Below are positions 1-11,300 of a stretch of 64,000 nucleotides of DNA, piece by piece. The stretch covers positions 806,001 through 870,000 of the forward strand of contig JAITYX010000059.1 in NCBI GenBank assembly GCA_021018815.1. Reading direction: 5' to 3'. The position numbers and the translations under genes are program-made. Under the pieces are notes generated by a model. That model saw only the letters and a list, made by a program, of their open reading frames with translations. It was not told where the DNA came from and searched no databases. Source of the DNA: Talinum fruticosum (Eukaryota; Streptophyta; Magnoliopsida; Caryophyllales; Talinaceae). How positions within the stretch are numbered: position 1 is the first letter of the stretch; every line of letters begins with the position of its first letter.

Positions 1-2478
1 CTCAGTTTCACCAGTAACACCCCCTCCCAAAAAAAAAACAAAAAAAAGCAAAAAAAGCAAAAAAGAGCAGGGAAGGGGAAGAGCAGAAAAAAGGTCCAAT
101 TTAAATGTTGCATGTTTCAGATTTTGGTAAAAATTGCATATGCTGTGTGCAGAGGAAGCAGAAAGGATTGCGCCAACGAGAGAGTGTCTTTTGTTTATAT
201 CACAAACCAGGGGCTCACAGGGTTTTGGCCGTCAAATAAAGCAACCCCTGGGATGGACTGTCACAGGCCGTGGCCAATCATTGCATGAAACTATGAAAGA
301 ATTTGAGCTGATTTCCGATCCTGAAAAAGAGACACAAACGCACACAGATGGTGTAAGCCCCTTGTAATCCCCTCTGTTATATGATTTCCTATCGGAAACT
401 GGCTCTGCTTGTCTAGCAGTTCAGCAAATTATGCGCCTTTTTTTTCGTACAGTCGCCTGGACTAATGGCTTTGTGCAAGTTATATTACTCGCCGTTAAAG
501 CCCTGCTCGTGATGGGTTAAGTGCCACCCACTCAGAGAAGTAAAATCTAGTCAACAACTTGTACATGGCATTCAGAGGTGATTCAAGGCCATTTCTTCGG
601 CCCCAGCTGGTAAGTTTTATGATGATTAGATAATACAGAGTTTCATTATTCATCTTTTTTATGTGAAGTGGATGGGGTAAATATGTTATGAACATATTTT
701 TGTGAGACGGCTGATGTAATGTGTAATAAGCGAAATATGAGTCGGTGTGGCTTTAACCTTTCACAATAAGCTTTCGCGAGAGAGCCTCATCCTAATATTT
801 GTAGTAAAAAAATTATCAAGTAAACATAAAAAGAATAAAATAAGAAAGCTCAAGCATTGCTGCTTACTACTAGCTTCCCACCAACTAAATCGCCAAATCC
901 AAATGTATTCAAACCTTTCCCTCCTTTTTCTTAACTGCTCCAACCTCTCTGTCCCTTTCTCTCTCCTCTCCTGTCTCTAAATTTGCTCATTCATCTCCAT
1001 TATGAAAACCTCCCCATTTTTTAAACAAAATGAAGAGAGTAAAACAACCATATGATGTGAAATCTCACTTAGACATTGAGACTTGCAAAATTTACCAAAA
1101 TGCCCCTTTCCCTTGTTGTCATAATCAGCCTTCATATAATCTTCAATCCCCTTTCATTGATTGGTACTTGATTCTTCAAGTCAGTATTTGTTCATTTCTT
1201 TTCAAAACTTTTTGGCAAAAAAGATTGTTCTGTTTTTGCGGAGTCTTCTAAATTTTAATTGGTTTCTTGGGGATTAACTGAAATAATGGTGGGATCTTTA
1301 ATAGATGTTGTTTTTTCTGTCTTAGGTGGAAGAAGATGCAGAAGTCGACGATATCAGGAAGCAATACCATAAACTAGGGAAAAAGGAATTATATTCCTCT
1401 TGTAATGGGGAAAAGAGAACATTGTGCTTTCTTTTTGAAAGCCAAAATTATGTTTCATGACAATAGGCTTTGTTTGGCTTGTATGTACTGCCTTTCTTGC
1501 CTCATCCGGACAAACACAAACATCGTAAGGCAGAGTTTGCCTTCAAGCTTATTTCCCAGGTATCCCTCTACCACCCCCCGGGGTTCTCCCTTTCTTTTGT
1601 TCATGTACTAGTTTCACCCATTATCAAAGTGCAATGAAAGTTCAAATAATTAGTATTGGTTATTGTTATTATTATTATTATTGTTATTATTATTATAATT
1701 ATTGTTGTTGTTGTTGGTGGTGGTGGTGTAGTTGTATCTTTAAGATAGTTGAGAGTGTAGTGCTCTAACTTGGAAAGGCTGGACTTATTTCTGCTAAAAC
1801 ATGATTCGACGAGGTTTTGCTTCATTGAGTCCTCGTCCCTTGCAGTATAGGGCGTTTTTTCTGAGTGATTGTTTTTGCTAGTCAGTGCGCCCTTTATCCC
1901 CATCTTCATATGATTAATGAACCCTGTTAATTGTAAAATAAAAACATATGCAAAAATGAGAAAAAATTTCAGGTAGTTTTTCAAGGTTAAGTATGTTCCA
2001 AATTGAAATTCATGGGTAAGTTCAGGATATTTGGGGTGACGGGTGATCCACATCCATGTCTCACCTGCTAATCCACTCATCATTGTTAACTACATGCTAA
2101 TTCAAAAATTAAGTTGTTTTGAATAGGATCGTACAATTATAGAAGATACCCTCTTTTTTTCACTCATGTTAAAAGAGATTGATCTCACAGAAATGTCTTC
2201 TTATAACTACATAGATATAGGAGACCGAGGAAGTGTCATGGAACTTCTTAATAATAGCTAGAAACTACTACATTTGAAAAGAAAATCAGCCCTTTTTTTC
2301 AAACCCTTTTTCTATCTTGTTATTTTAAAATCTAGAAAGTTGGAACCCATTTGCAAATGCTCCTTATCTTTCTACCAAATGACCGCAAAAGTACATCAAG
2401 TTTTAACATCAAATTCTAAAACACCTCTTTTCTTCCACCTTTTTTTTGTCGTGGGGTGGGGTTGTTTCAAATATGCAG
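1..2478. other. Left-edge region without a gene I can define
   Basis: This stretch is AT-rich. It starts with A-rich runs (about 29-65) and contains a degenerate TTA/TTG trinucleotide tract at about 1655-1725. Short open frames exist, but none resembles a protein I know. A plausible acceptor (polypyrimidine tract then TTAG) ends at 1325 and opens a short frame in which I see VEEDAEVDDIRK before a stop. It could be an upstream exon of the gene whose last exon starts at 2479, but I cannot show that. Positions 2268-2450 belong to a sequence repeated near 7.1 kb. Confidence 0.4.
2268..2450 (+). repeat. Diverged repeat, copy A (copy B at 7078-7265)
   Basis: The two segments share blocks in the same order: TTTGAAAAGAAAATCA, then AAACCC followed by a T run, AAAGTTGGAA, TTTCTACCA, GCAAAA, then a (T)CTAAAACAC-like block and a long poly-T. 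Each block differs by substitutions and small indels. Copy A lies just before the acceptor of the exon at 2479. Copy B lies about 1.8 kb upstream of the MYB start codon. It may be an old local duplication or two members of a dispersed family. Confidence 0.55.
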
Positions 2479-2847
2479 GCATATGGATGTCTCTCAGATG
2501 AAGCAATAACATCTTTCAAGTTGGAGAGATGGAGAAACATATGCCCTGAATGCATCAGCAACCACACATACAATGCTGATCAGAGAGCCAGAGCCTCATC
2601 AGCGCCAACTCCACAACCAAGCCATTCTGACAAGATACGCGAATTCAGGGCCATCAGAGAGCAGCTGGAAGAGGAGGCCAGGGTGATGGAGAGCTGCATT
2701 AGGCTCCATCGAAGTTCGGGCAACGAGTACCCGATTTTCGATCCCTCAAATTACATACATCTGGGCTACCCACACATTAGAAGACATTATTATCATCTGT
2801 ATTTTGAGAGGGGGAAGAGGAGGGAAATGCTAAAGTTCTGTTTTTGA
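2479..2847 (+). CDS. Unidentified protein, 3' terminal exon only
   Basis: An open frame of about 122 codons follows a good 3' splice site (pyrimidine-rich stretch ending ATGCAG at 2478) and ends in TGA at 2845-2847. It looks coding: codon use is balanced and it is richer in GC than its flanks. The protein has a CPEC pair near the start, a Ser/Pro patch, a charged stretch KIREFRAIREQLEEEARVME likely to be helical, and a His/Tyr-rich, basic C-terminus ending KFCF. I do not recognise the family. The upstream exon or exons are not identified, so start and full length are unknown. It could also be a decayed exon. Confidence 0.35.
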   Translation, partial: AYGCLSDEAITSFKLERWRNICPECISNHTYNADQRARASSAPTPQPSHSDKIREFRAIREQLEEEARVMESCIRLHRSSGNEYPIFDPSNYIHLGYPHIRRHYYHLYFERGKRREMLKFCF

Positions 2848-4175
2848 GCGTAGAACAGACTGCAGTCCCTTGAATTCCACTTCTACTTGTGTTAGTTCAT
2901 AGAATCATAGCAGAATGTATGTTATTAGGTTGTTCAGATACCAGTACAGATGAAGTTCAGATCCTCGACAAATGATGAGTTCTTTTTCGGCTATCTCAAT
3001 CTAATTATCTTAGAAGCCCACTGTAAAAACTCAGCATCCTAGCCAATGTGTTATTATTGGTTTGTCTCCTTGATTAAGGAAATTAGAACAATCGCTCTTG
3101 GGGTGTAAATTTAAACAAATTGAGAGGAATTGAACTGAAGGATCCACATTGGGTGGTGTTGTTATCGTACATGACAATTGATTTTGAGCTTAGTGATAAC
3201 AGATAAGCTTCCTATTCTGTAAATCCAGCACTACAAATTTGATTCCATCCTCTTCTCTTGGCTCTCCCTCCAAGTGATCAGAGGCCTATGCAAAACATCT
3301 ATCAAATCAAGACCTGATAGATAAGTTATTCGGTTTTATTATAGGTCGGGTTAATTTTAAGTCGGGTCATGTTCAGTTCAATAAGAATTGGTTGAGTTTC
3401 GGGGTCACAAATTTGCATCTAAGTAATACCCATTTAGTTAGGTCATTTTCAATTAGGGTTGGTAGATGTTTGTTTTAATAAACATATCTTATTAAAAAAA
3501 TAACTGTGTTGAGTTCAGTTCAATTTGGTTAAATTTATGCTTCAAGTCCGTTTTGGGCTCGTTGTATTAAGTCTCATGTTGGATTTAGATACGAGTCACT
3601 TTTGCAAGATCCAATTGTTAAAATCCAACGCCAACTAGGTCAACCCAAATGAATGACCCAAAAAATATTGTATAAATTAAAAAGATGACTTCAAAAGTCC
3701 AGATATTATTTGTACTACACTGGAAAAATCTATATGAGAATTTATCATTAAAGATGATTATTTACTACAATGAAAAACGTTAAAATAGTGAGTTATTTTT
3801 TTTAAATAAAAAGATACAGAGTTTCAAACTTAACTCGTTAAAACATTACATTAAAATAGTCAAATTATACCAAACTGATAGCAATATTATAATTTCGGCC
3901 TATGAAAAATAGTATAGTAACAAAAACAATAATTAGAAATCTTATCTAAGAATATTGAATTTAGCCAAACTTGACATTATAGACAAATGTGAATAATCTT
4001 AATAAAACTATACAATCTTCCCAAATAAGCCAATCTCCTTTCCCCCTAAAAAAACCTTAATTTAATTTAGTTTGTATCACATCAACATCATTGAAAAACA
4101 TCATCCAGTATCTCCCCTCCTATAATACAAGACATTATAAAAACTTGACATTGAAGGTAAAATGATAGTCTTTGC
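2848..4175. other. Intergenic, AT-rich, with transposon-like stretch
   Basis: No convincing gene. About 3300-3660 carries repeated GTCGGGT-like motifs (TAGGTCGGGTTAATTTTAAG, then GTCGGGTCATG) of a kind common in plant non-autonomous DNA elements. I could not find clear terminal repeats or a target-site duplication. About 4010-4175 is probably the 3' UTR and terminator region of the MYB gene on the minus strand. Confidence 0.4.
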
Positions 4176-5256
4176 TTAACAATTATCCCATGCAACATAA
4201 TCCATGGCTGAAGTCATATCACCATACAAGCAACTGGACATCATTGTAGGAGAGTAATCCCCGAACCCGAAATCCGAACCCTGGCTATTCAATGAAGCAT
4301 CTAAACTCTGCAAGTTTTCCAACCCATACTGAGCTTCCATGTCGGATATATGCATTTCATCTTCGGGATGGATCACCATTTGAGCCGATCTTATCGGTTG
4401 TTCGAAGTTCTCCAATCCTGTTGTGCTCCACATTGAGCTTTGATCATCAACCATATTGTAACCAGAAGGGCTAATATGGCTCAAAGAATCTGCTGATGCG
4501 TTAGGGTTTTGTGCATTATCATTCGAGTTCCAAGCAAAGTTATTCTCGTGTTCTAGATCAATCAGGCTAGGAGAAGTAAAGCATGCTTCGATGGCATTCC
4601 CATAATCGGAGATAGAGTCCACGGAGAACACCAATGAGCCCGAATTTTGTGGAATGTGATGGGGAGCAGTAGCTTTTGAAGCATTGTTCTGGGTTCTTTT
4701 GAGGTGTTTCTGGTGAGAGGGGAGGAGATTATGAGTGTTTGGATCGAAACCCTGAGCAAGGAGCTTTTTCTTAATGCAGGAGTTCCAGAAGTTCTTCACC
4801 TCATTGTCTGTTCGACCAGGAAGGTGCTTGGCTATCTGAGCCCACCTGTTGCCCAGGATTCTGTGCACTTCGATTATTGTCCTTTCCTCCTCTTCCGTGA
4901 ATGATCCCTTCTTCAGATCCGGCCTCAAGTAATTTATCCACCTCAATCTGCAACTCTTTCCGCACCTCTGTAGTCCTATAACACGAACCGACAAAAGTTA
5001 TAGTTAATAACCACAGTATACATAAGATACGTATGTGGTTACTTTTATTTACTCTCCCTTTACTCCCTTTCCGGATAAACCGACTATGCATTCCTGCAAA
5101 CTAAGAGACAGGAGATCGAAGACGAATACCTGCTAGTTTGGGGACGGAGCTCCAAGAGCCATGGCCATGGGTGGTAATGTAATTAAAAAGCTTCTCATCT
5201 TCTTCTGGAGACCATAAACCTCTCTTCACTTTTTGTTTACTACAGCAGTGGTGACC

Positions 5257-5259
<3 letters not shown>
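4176..5259 (-). CDS. R2R3-MYB transcription factor (MYB26/MYB61/MYB86-like)
   Basis: Coding exons are 5130-5259 and 4176-4975, giving a 309-aa protein that starts [20 protein letters not shown]. Two MYB repeats are complete. R2 has Trp at 16, 36 and 56; R3 has Phe69 in place of the first Trp, then Trp88 and Trp107. The R3 helix carries no bHLH-interaction signature. The start and the run [20 protein letters not shown] resemble AtMYB26 and AtMYB103, while [10 protein letters not shown] after R3 is nearer the MYB61/86 group. Known members act on secondary wall thickening, anther dehiscence or wall deposition, so that is the likely field, not proven here. The C-terminus is acidic and Ser/Asn-rich, ending YVAWDNC, as expected of an activation region. 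The usual second MYB intron is absent. No frame damage was seen. Confidence 0.93.
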
Positions 5260-5260
<1 letters not shown>

Positions 5261-5294
<34 letters not shown>

Positions 5295-5301
5295 ATCTCT
5301 C
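5261..5301. repeat. CT microsatellite in MYB 5' leader
   Basis: An almost perfect CT run begins directly next to the MYB start codon (ATG at 5257-5259 on the minus strand), so the transcript would carry a GA run right before the AUG. Imperfect CTAT/CTCT units follow. GA-rich leaders near the AUG are common in plant regulatory genes. Confidence 0.9.
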
Positions 5302-5572
5302 TTCTTTCTTCTTGAAGTGTCCCCTTCAGCTTGGGCAATGTATTACAGCCAAATTGACAGGGTGATCCCCTCATTATATATATATAACCAGGCAGTTTAG
5401 TTTTTCCTGATCATATGAGAAAATGACTTTCTACTTGAAGCATATATAATTTTTTTTTCGTGGTTATAATATATGGTTTTCTTTTATGATTAATATATAT
5501 ATGCTGCATTTTTGAGGTTATCCATACAATATCAGTGCACCATAGCATGCAACTGAGAGGTGTATTGTGGAA

Positions 5573-5575
<3 letters not shown>

Positions 5576-5607
<32 letters not shown>
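5576..5607. repeat. GA microsatellite upstream of MYB
   Basis: A near-perfect GA dinucleotide tract of about 32 bp lies 0.3 kb upstream of the MYB start codon, in the opposite base orientation to the CT tract at 5261. The two could pair with each other. Confidence 0.9.
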
Positions 5608-5613
<6 letters not shown>

Positions 5614-5833
5614 TGGAAGTGTGACTTAGGGTATACTCATATAGAAGGATTATGAAGATTTAGTAGCTTAGCTTGGCTTGTTAAAGTTAATGGCCGTATT
5701 ATTTGTTAGCTTAAAAGACTTTTGCATGTAACTTAATTATCACACTTTGCTATTCTATTTACTTGTTTAGTTTTGTTTAGTTTTGTCTTTTCAAGGATAA
5801 TTATTTGTTTAGTTTAATTTAAATAATTTTAAT

Positions 5834-6232
5834 AGATTTAAGGGTTTTTGGATTAGATTAAAATAAGTCGTACTTTGACGGTATTAGATATTTATATACC
5901 AAATTATAAAGTTGATCTGCTTCATGAATTGTACTTAGGAGGTATTTTTTTCTAAATCACCACCGATTTAGAGGGTGACAATTCGGTTTTTCATGACATG
6001 TCAATTTAAGAAAAGGGGAAGGATAATTGATTTAGTGGGGATAGCATAATAACTGCCTTTTTCTCAACTTGATGTCATAAAGTAATCGAGTTGTCACCCT
6101 CTAAATTGATGGTAATTTTGAAAAAAATAATCACCCTCAAAATATAGTGCATAATTAGTCAACTTTGTAATTTGATATATAAAATTCAATACCTCAAAGA
6201 ATAATTTATTTTAATCTAAAAATCTTAAATTT
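5834..6232. mobile_element. Foldback MITE with ~160-bp inverted arms
   Basis: The left arm (about 5834-5998) and the inverted right arm (about 6068-6232) match over most of their length. Shared pieces include TTAGAGGGTGACAA, ATATACCAAATTATAAAGTT against ATATATCAAATTACAAAGTT, and an outer AGATTAAAATAA block. A loop of about 70 bp lies between. It has no coding frame. The structure is typical of a non-autonomous foldback or MITE element, and a transcript through it would make a long hairpin. I did not find a clean target duplication. Confidence 0.75.
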
Positions 6233-6239
6233 AATTATC

Positions 6240-8360
6240 ATTAATTATAATTATTTTATGGTACCCAAGCCAAGACCAAAGTCTTTCATGGTCCAACATG
6301 AATATATATGCCACTACGACACTTTACGTTAGCAGAAGGAGGAAATTTCTAAGTTATTTATGGACCAAGTCATTACGTATCAATATGTACGGCATTTATA
6401 GTCGGAGCCATGCGTGGTTGCTTAATCATCACAATTATTGCAAAAGGCTAGGATACTCTATAGAGTGAGTAATTGATAATCTAAAATTTCGGGTTTTTTT
6501 TCCTTTGTGTGTGCGAGAAGTATCTCGATTTTAGAGTGTATGTAGAGGATTTAAAGAAAATTCTGAGATTTCGTTAGAAAAATCGGTCATGTAAACTTGA
6601 AACAATAATATTAAATTTTAAAAGATTTAATTTTGAATGTGAGACTTATTACACAACGTGAGCTGTAATAGAAGTCCTAATACCATTAGACTATTATGTG
6701 TTTGTTGTGAAATTTCGAACTAGTAGTTTTATAACGAAGCATGGTTTTTCCCCTTTCTTAACATGACGTATTTAAATTGATTCGATAATTTTAAATTGAA
6801 GAATTTTTACATAATCTTAATAATAATATCCAATTTATTATTAATTAGTAGATTTTTATCAATTGGATCATGTTGTATTATACCATACTAAATATGGTAA
6901 AAAATTAAATGCGTTTAAATTTTATAAAGTTATAGATCTTACTAAATATTACTTAATATTCTTTTTTTTAACCTATATAACAAAATATTTAGTAACTTCG
7001 TTTAATTTTTTAATTTAAATCCATTCTTTTTTAAATGATTAGACCCAATTTCGTCCACGAATCTCTAGTAATCCTCTTTTGAAAAGAAAATCATCTAAAC
7101 CCCTTTTTATCTTTCTTGTTCTCTTCTAAAATGAAGAGCCCTAAAAGTTGGAAGCTCACTTGTAAAGTTCCTCAACACCTTTTTCTACCAGACAACAGCA
7201 AAATTACCTTGACAAATACTTCACCATCAAGTTCTAAACACGTATTCTTTTTTTTTTTTTTTTTCCTTCTTGGTGCTATTTGGGTAAGCTTAATTCATTT
7301 TTGCTCAAAGCAGCATATCAATATGGACCCTTTCAACCTGAACAGATTTCTGAACCTTGTAGGAGATTTTGAGAAAAGTGAAACAGGAAAAACCCAAAAC
7401 GTGAATTATATAATTGGGAATACATGTTCTCACGATACATGTTACTTAGATGATTGGACGAAAGGAAAAAATAAGCGAGATTTTATAAGCTCTAACATAA
7501 TAATGTGTCACCCGAAAGTATATACTCTCATCCAAGGTGGCTATAAGAATTTGTAGAAAAACTCATTTCTCTCAAATACTGCTGCCGCTGGTAGAATTTG
7601 ATGCTTATATGAACAAAGTTGTCTATATTTGAATCTGCCTAAATTTTATGGAAGTGGAATCTATATATTAAGACTTCCTTATACCATCTCTTGACGACTT
7701 ACAGAACTAATGATTGTCCTCGTTTTTATTTCGATTTTTGAGTCATCTCTCGGGTTGCTATAAATGCCTGCTATAGCGTCGTGACAATGTACAATCCCAA
7801 GGAACATGTTAAAAAGTTGGTTCATGTAAATCTAGATCTGAAAAATTAAACTTAAGCTCGTTTGTTAAGATTCCTCACTTAGCTCACCTTACCCTTTGGA
7901 ATGAGCCCTATCCCTATGTAGATATCAGCACCAATCCTGAATCCAAGGCCTGACCCTGACTAGGTCAGCCCAGACAGAAAAAAGAAAATTTCAAGAATCA
8001 GGACATTTGAATAAAGCTATCTCAAAACTGCTCAACATATTTGTTTTTATGTTTCATTCCTCTGAGTTCTTCATAGGAAACCTAAACAAAATTTTAAAAA
8101 TTAAAAAAGGTTCAACACCCTCAGGAAATAAAAATCTGTAAACGTTTACTAGTTTTCAGATGTACAAAATTTGTTACAAACCAAAATTGCTAATCAGTGT
8201 GTCAAGAAACAGATCACACAGCGAAAGGAGAGCCCTTCCACACTATGTCAGAAGAGCCCAGCAGCCACATACAGAAATCTTAAACACATTAACCTCATGA
8301 TGTAGCAAGATTCAAACCTATTTCATTGGTTCGTCGACCCTACTGAAGGTGAAGGGAGCT
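6240..8360. other. Intergenic between MYB and APUM24
   Basis: AT-rich DNA without a supported gene. It holds repeat copy B (7078-7265). The open frame at 7116-7556 is built on that repeat and a poly-T run. About 8160-8360 is likely the 3' UTR of APUM24. Nothing else was recognised. Confidence 0.5.
7078..7265 (+). repeat. Diverged repeat, copy B (copy A at 2268-2450)
   Basis: Same ordered blocks as copy A: TTTTGAAAAGAAAATCA, AAACCCC then T run, AAAAGTTGGAA, TTTCTACCA, ACAGCAAAA, TCAAGTTCTAAACAC, ending in a poly-T of about 18. Similarity fades after the poly-T. No coding function is evident. Confidence 0.55.
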
Positions 8361-11300
8361 TCATTTCTCCACTGCTTTTGCTTCATAGATTTTAAGAACA
8401 CCACTGTCTAACAGTGGCTGCAATTCACTCTTTGTCAACTCACGAACCTTTGGATCAGATGATTCTACGAATGCTGAAAGTACCTTGGAACTGCAGGAGA
8501 CAACAAAATGAAAAAATCTAAAAATATAATGACAAAAAGCAAAGCGAAAGAAATAAAAGAACACATCCAGCCCATGATAGCGAGAGCTTCTTTTTCCTTT
8601 TCTTTTTTTTTTTTTTTTTTTGGAGGGAGGGGCTGGGGGTGGGTTATTAGGTTATGTGTCTCCTGCAATTGGTTTGCAGAGTACGTTACAGATGAACCCT
8701 AGATTCAAAAAGCTTTTTTTCATTCTTTGAAACAAAAAGAAATTATAAAGCAAGCCTTTAGTTTAGTTTGGAGGTTAATACATTAGAGGTAAAGAGTGAG
8801 AACTGAGAAAGAGTATGATTAAACAAGAGCACATGATAGTATGCATATAATCTAGTTCAGATTTAGTGGAAAAGAAAATAACAAAATGCAGTTTACTTAC
8901 CCTACATTACACCCCAGAGTTAAGGAAAATAAGAGTGAAGAGCAGTAAGGAAGAATACAGGTTATCTCTCCTAGACTATTAATTATTCTCACTAAACTAG
9001 TAAGGAGAGCAATTACTTCCACTAATTCCTCAGCGCAACTTCTTATTCCCCTCCTTAATAAGACCTAAGTGAGGGATGTCTTTCTTTAGCCCACAATGAT
9101 TAGAAGCTAGAAAAGCGCTCAGTATATAATTTGCTTGGCTAGATGAGAATGAAAATTTGTCAAGAATTGGGTTCAGAGAAGAGATTACCTGTGCCCTTGG
9201 GCCCACATCTCAGCCTTCCCTTCTAATGCTTTCTCCCATAAAATTGAAGCAAAGGTTGGGCAGTCCAACACAAGTTTTCGAAGGGTTCGGCTGGAGTGAA
9301 AGTTCTCCAGAATGTGCTCTGAATTGTCCGATTTAGGTGGAGTTGCAAGTGTTGCCACCTTTTCATACAAGGCCGTTAACTTTTCATCAAAAGATGGACG
9401 AAGGATTCCATCAACACCTCCTGTCACCACCTGTAAAATTAACGAATAAAATTCTATGAAATATGGGTTCAATAAAAACCTGGATGAACCAATTGGCAGT
9501 CAATTGACAAAAATATATGAGAGTAAAACCAGAAAATGGAAAGAATTATAATGATTAAACAACTGGCCTACAATCATCACCAACTCCACTAAAGCAAACG
9601 GACTCCAACCAGTTATAACCAATCAGAATAAAAAAGAACAGCTGACTGAGATCAATACCTCATACAGGACTTCTTTCCCAAAATTTGACTTGAGTAGTTC
9701 TTCTGCCATTTCAATGCTAGTATCAACAAGACTCTGAATGGCATATGACAACATATAAGTTCATTTACCAATAAACTGTTCATGTTTATGAACAAAACTA
9801 TCTGCCAAAGGAAGTGATAGTTTGATATATTTTTGGTTCAGAAAAGCCCACATCAACCTCCTACAGCCCCCACCCAACCAAAAAAACAAAAAAAAGGGAC
9901 AAAGTGTATACAAAAGAAACAAAGGCTGCCACAAGCATATGCGATCCCTGTCCTAACCCCACCCAGGGGGTTAAAGAAAAGAAAGGGAGAAAAAGATGCA
10001 AAAATTGATCATGTCCATTTCTCAAAATTTCCAATAGTGTTTAGAAATGATGATGATAGCGGGGCTACTAGAACAGAAAAACAGGTCGTTTAGGTTGATC
10101 ACATTGAAGTCAATGAGATCTTAGATTTGGCTTGGGTTTGCGCTGGATCCTTTTTTAAAATATGCTCACCACAGGCCAGTCACCAGTGGATGTATGAAGC
10201 TTGCAAAGCAACTTTGCACGAAAATTCAGATAGGGTTCTAATTGGCTCAGATAAATTCAGGTGTGAATCAAACCTCAGACTGGCATCATTTAAGGTCTTG
10301 GACTGGTATGGGTCCAGGTCATTCGGGTAAAAGTCAATTTTGTCAAGTTTAATAACTGCTAGGCAACAGTCTATGGAATGCATAAAGATAAAAGGTAAAG
10401 TTCAATTTGGAACATAATCAGAAACCTCAATCTTTTGAAGAGAATAAGCTTCAAGTCTTGACAATTAAAGACAACTAAAGACAAAACTTACAGACAGGGG
10501 CCTTATCAGAAAAGAAAAACTACAGAGAGGAAAACGAGGCCAACTGCCTGAATCAAAAGGCGATATTTTGTTGACGAGGAAGAAGGTTTTTGAGTGGATA
10601 AACACAGAGAAATTGCCATAGTCAAGTAAATGTTCACTCTGTGTTTCATGCTAGCCTTCTCAATTTTTAAGAGATCAAATACTTCGGAAAAGGGGGTTGG
10701 GGGATTCAGGACAGGAAATTAATTTTTGGTTAGGAGAATCCCAGGGATACAGCAGTGAGATAAAACAACAAACCTCCGCAAGCCCACTATTTATCAGCAA
10801 TTCCTGCCTCCTCAGAGAAGGATCCTTTTACCTCCCTCAACCAAGTCTCCATCTTCCACAGGTTCCACACTATCATTTTCCTCACTGGCAACTAATTTGA
10901 CATCATCCATACTTTCCTCATTATTGTCAGCATCACTATCTGCATGTTTCACAGGCTTGTCCTCACTGTGATGCCCTTCTTTTTCAGTCTGCAAAGAAAA
11001 TAAACCAAGCCTGAAGACACTGTGCAATGAAAAAAAAAAAACATGATTCAGAATGAAGCTCAGCGGTAATGCACTTGCCTTAGAGCAGAGAGAAGGAATT
11101 GAAGAGTTCAAAGCAGCCAAATCATCGGGACAAAGATAACGATGACAATTTGGATGCAGTAGCTGCAATAACGGACGCCTTCCACTCTGAAACTCATGAG
11201 AGGGAAAATAATCAGGAATAAGTATTTAGATGAAGCTGGAAATATCAATGATAATCTAACTAATGCAGATATGCATAAACTCCGGGTACCCAGCATTATG

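Noticed and set aside
1601..2083. 160-codon open frame on minus strand
   Set aside because: Its length comes from the TTA/TTG trinucleotide tract read as Ile/Thr runs; no conserved motif.
7116..7556. 146-codon open frame on plus strand
   Set aside because: It runs through the diverged repeat and a poly-T (giving a Phe run), lacks any family resemblance and has no support as an exon.
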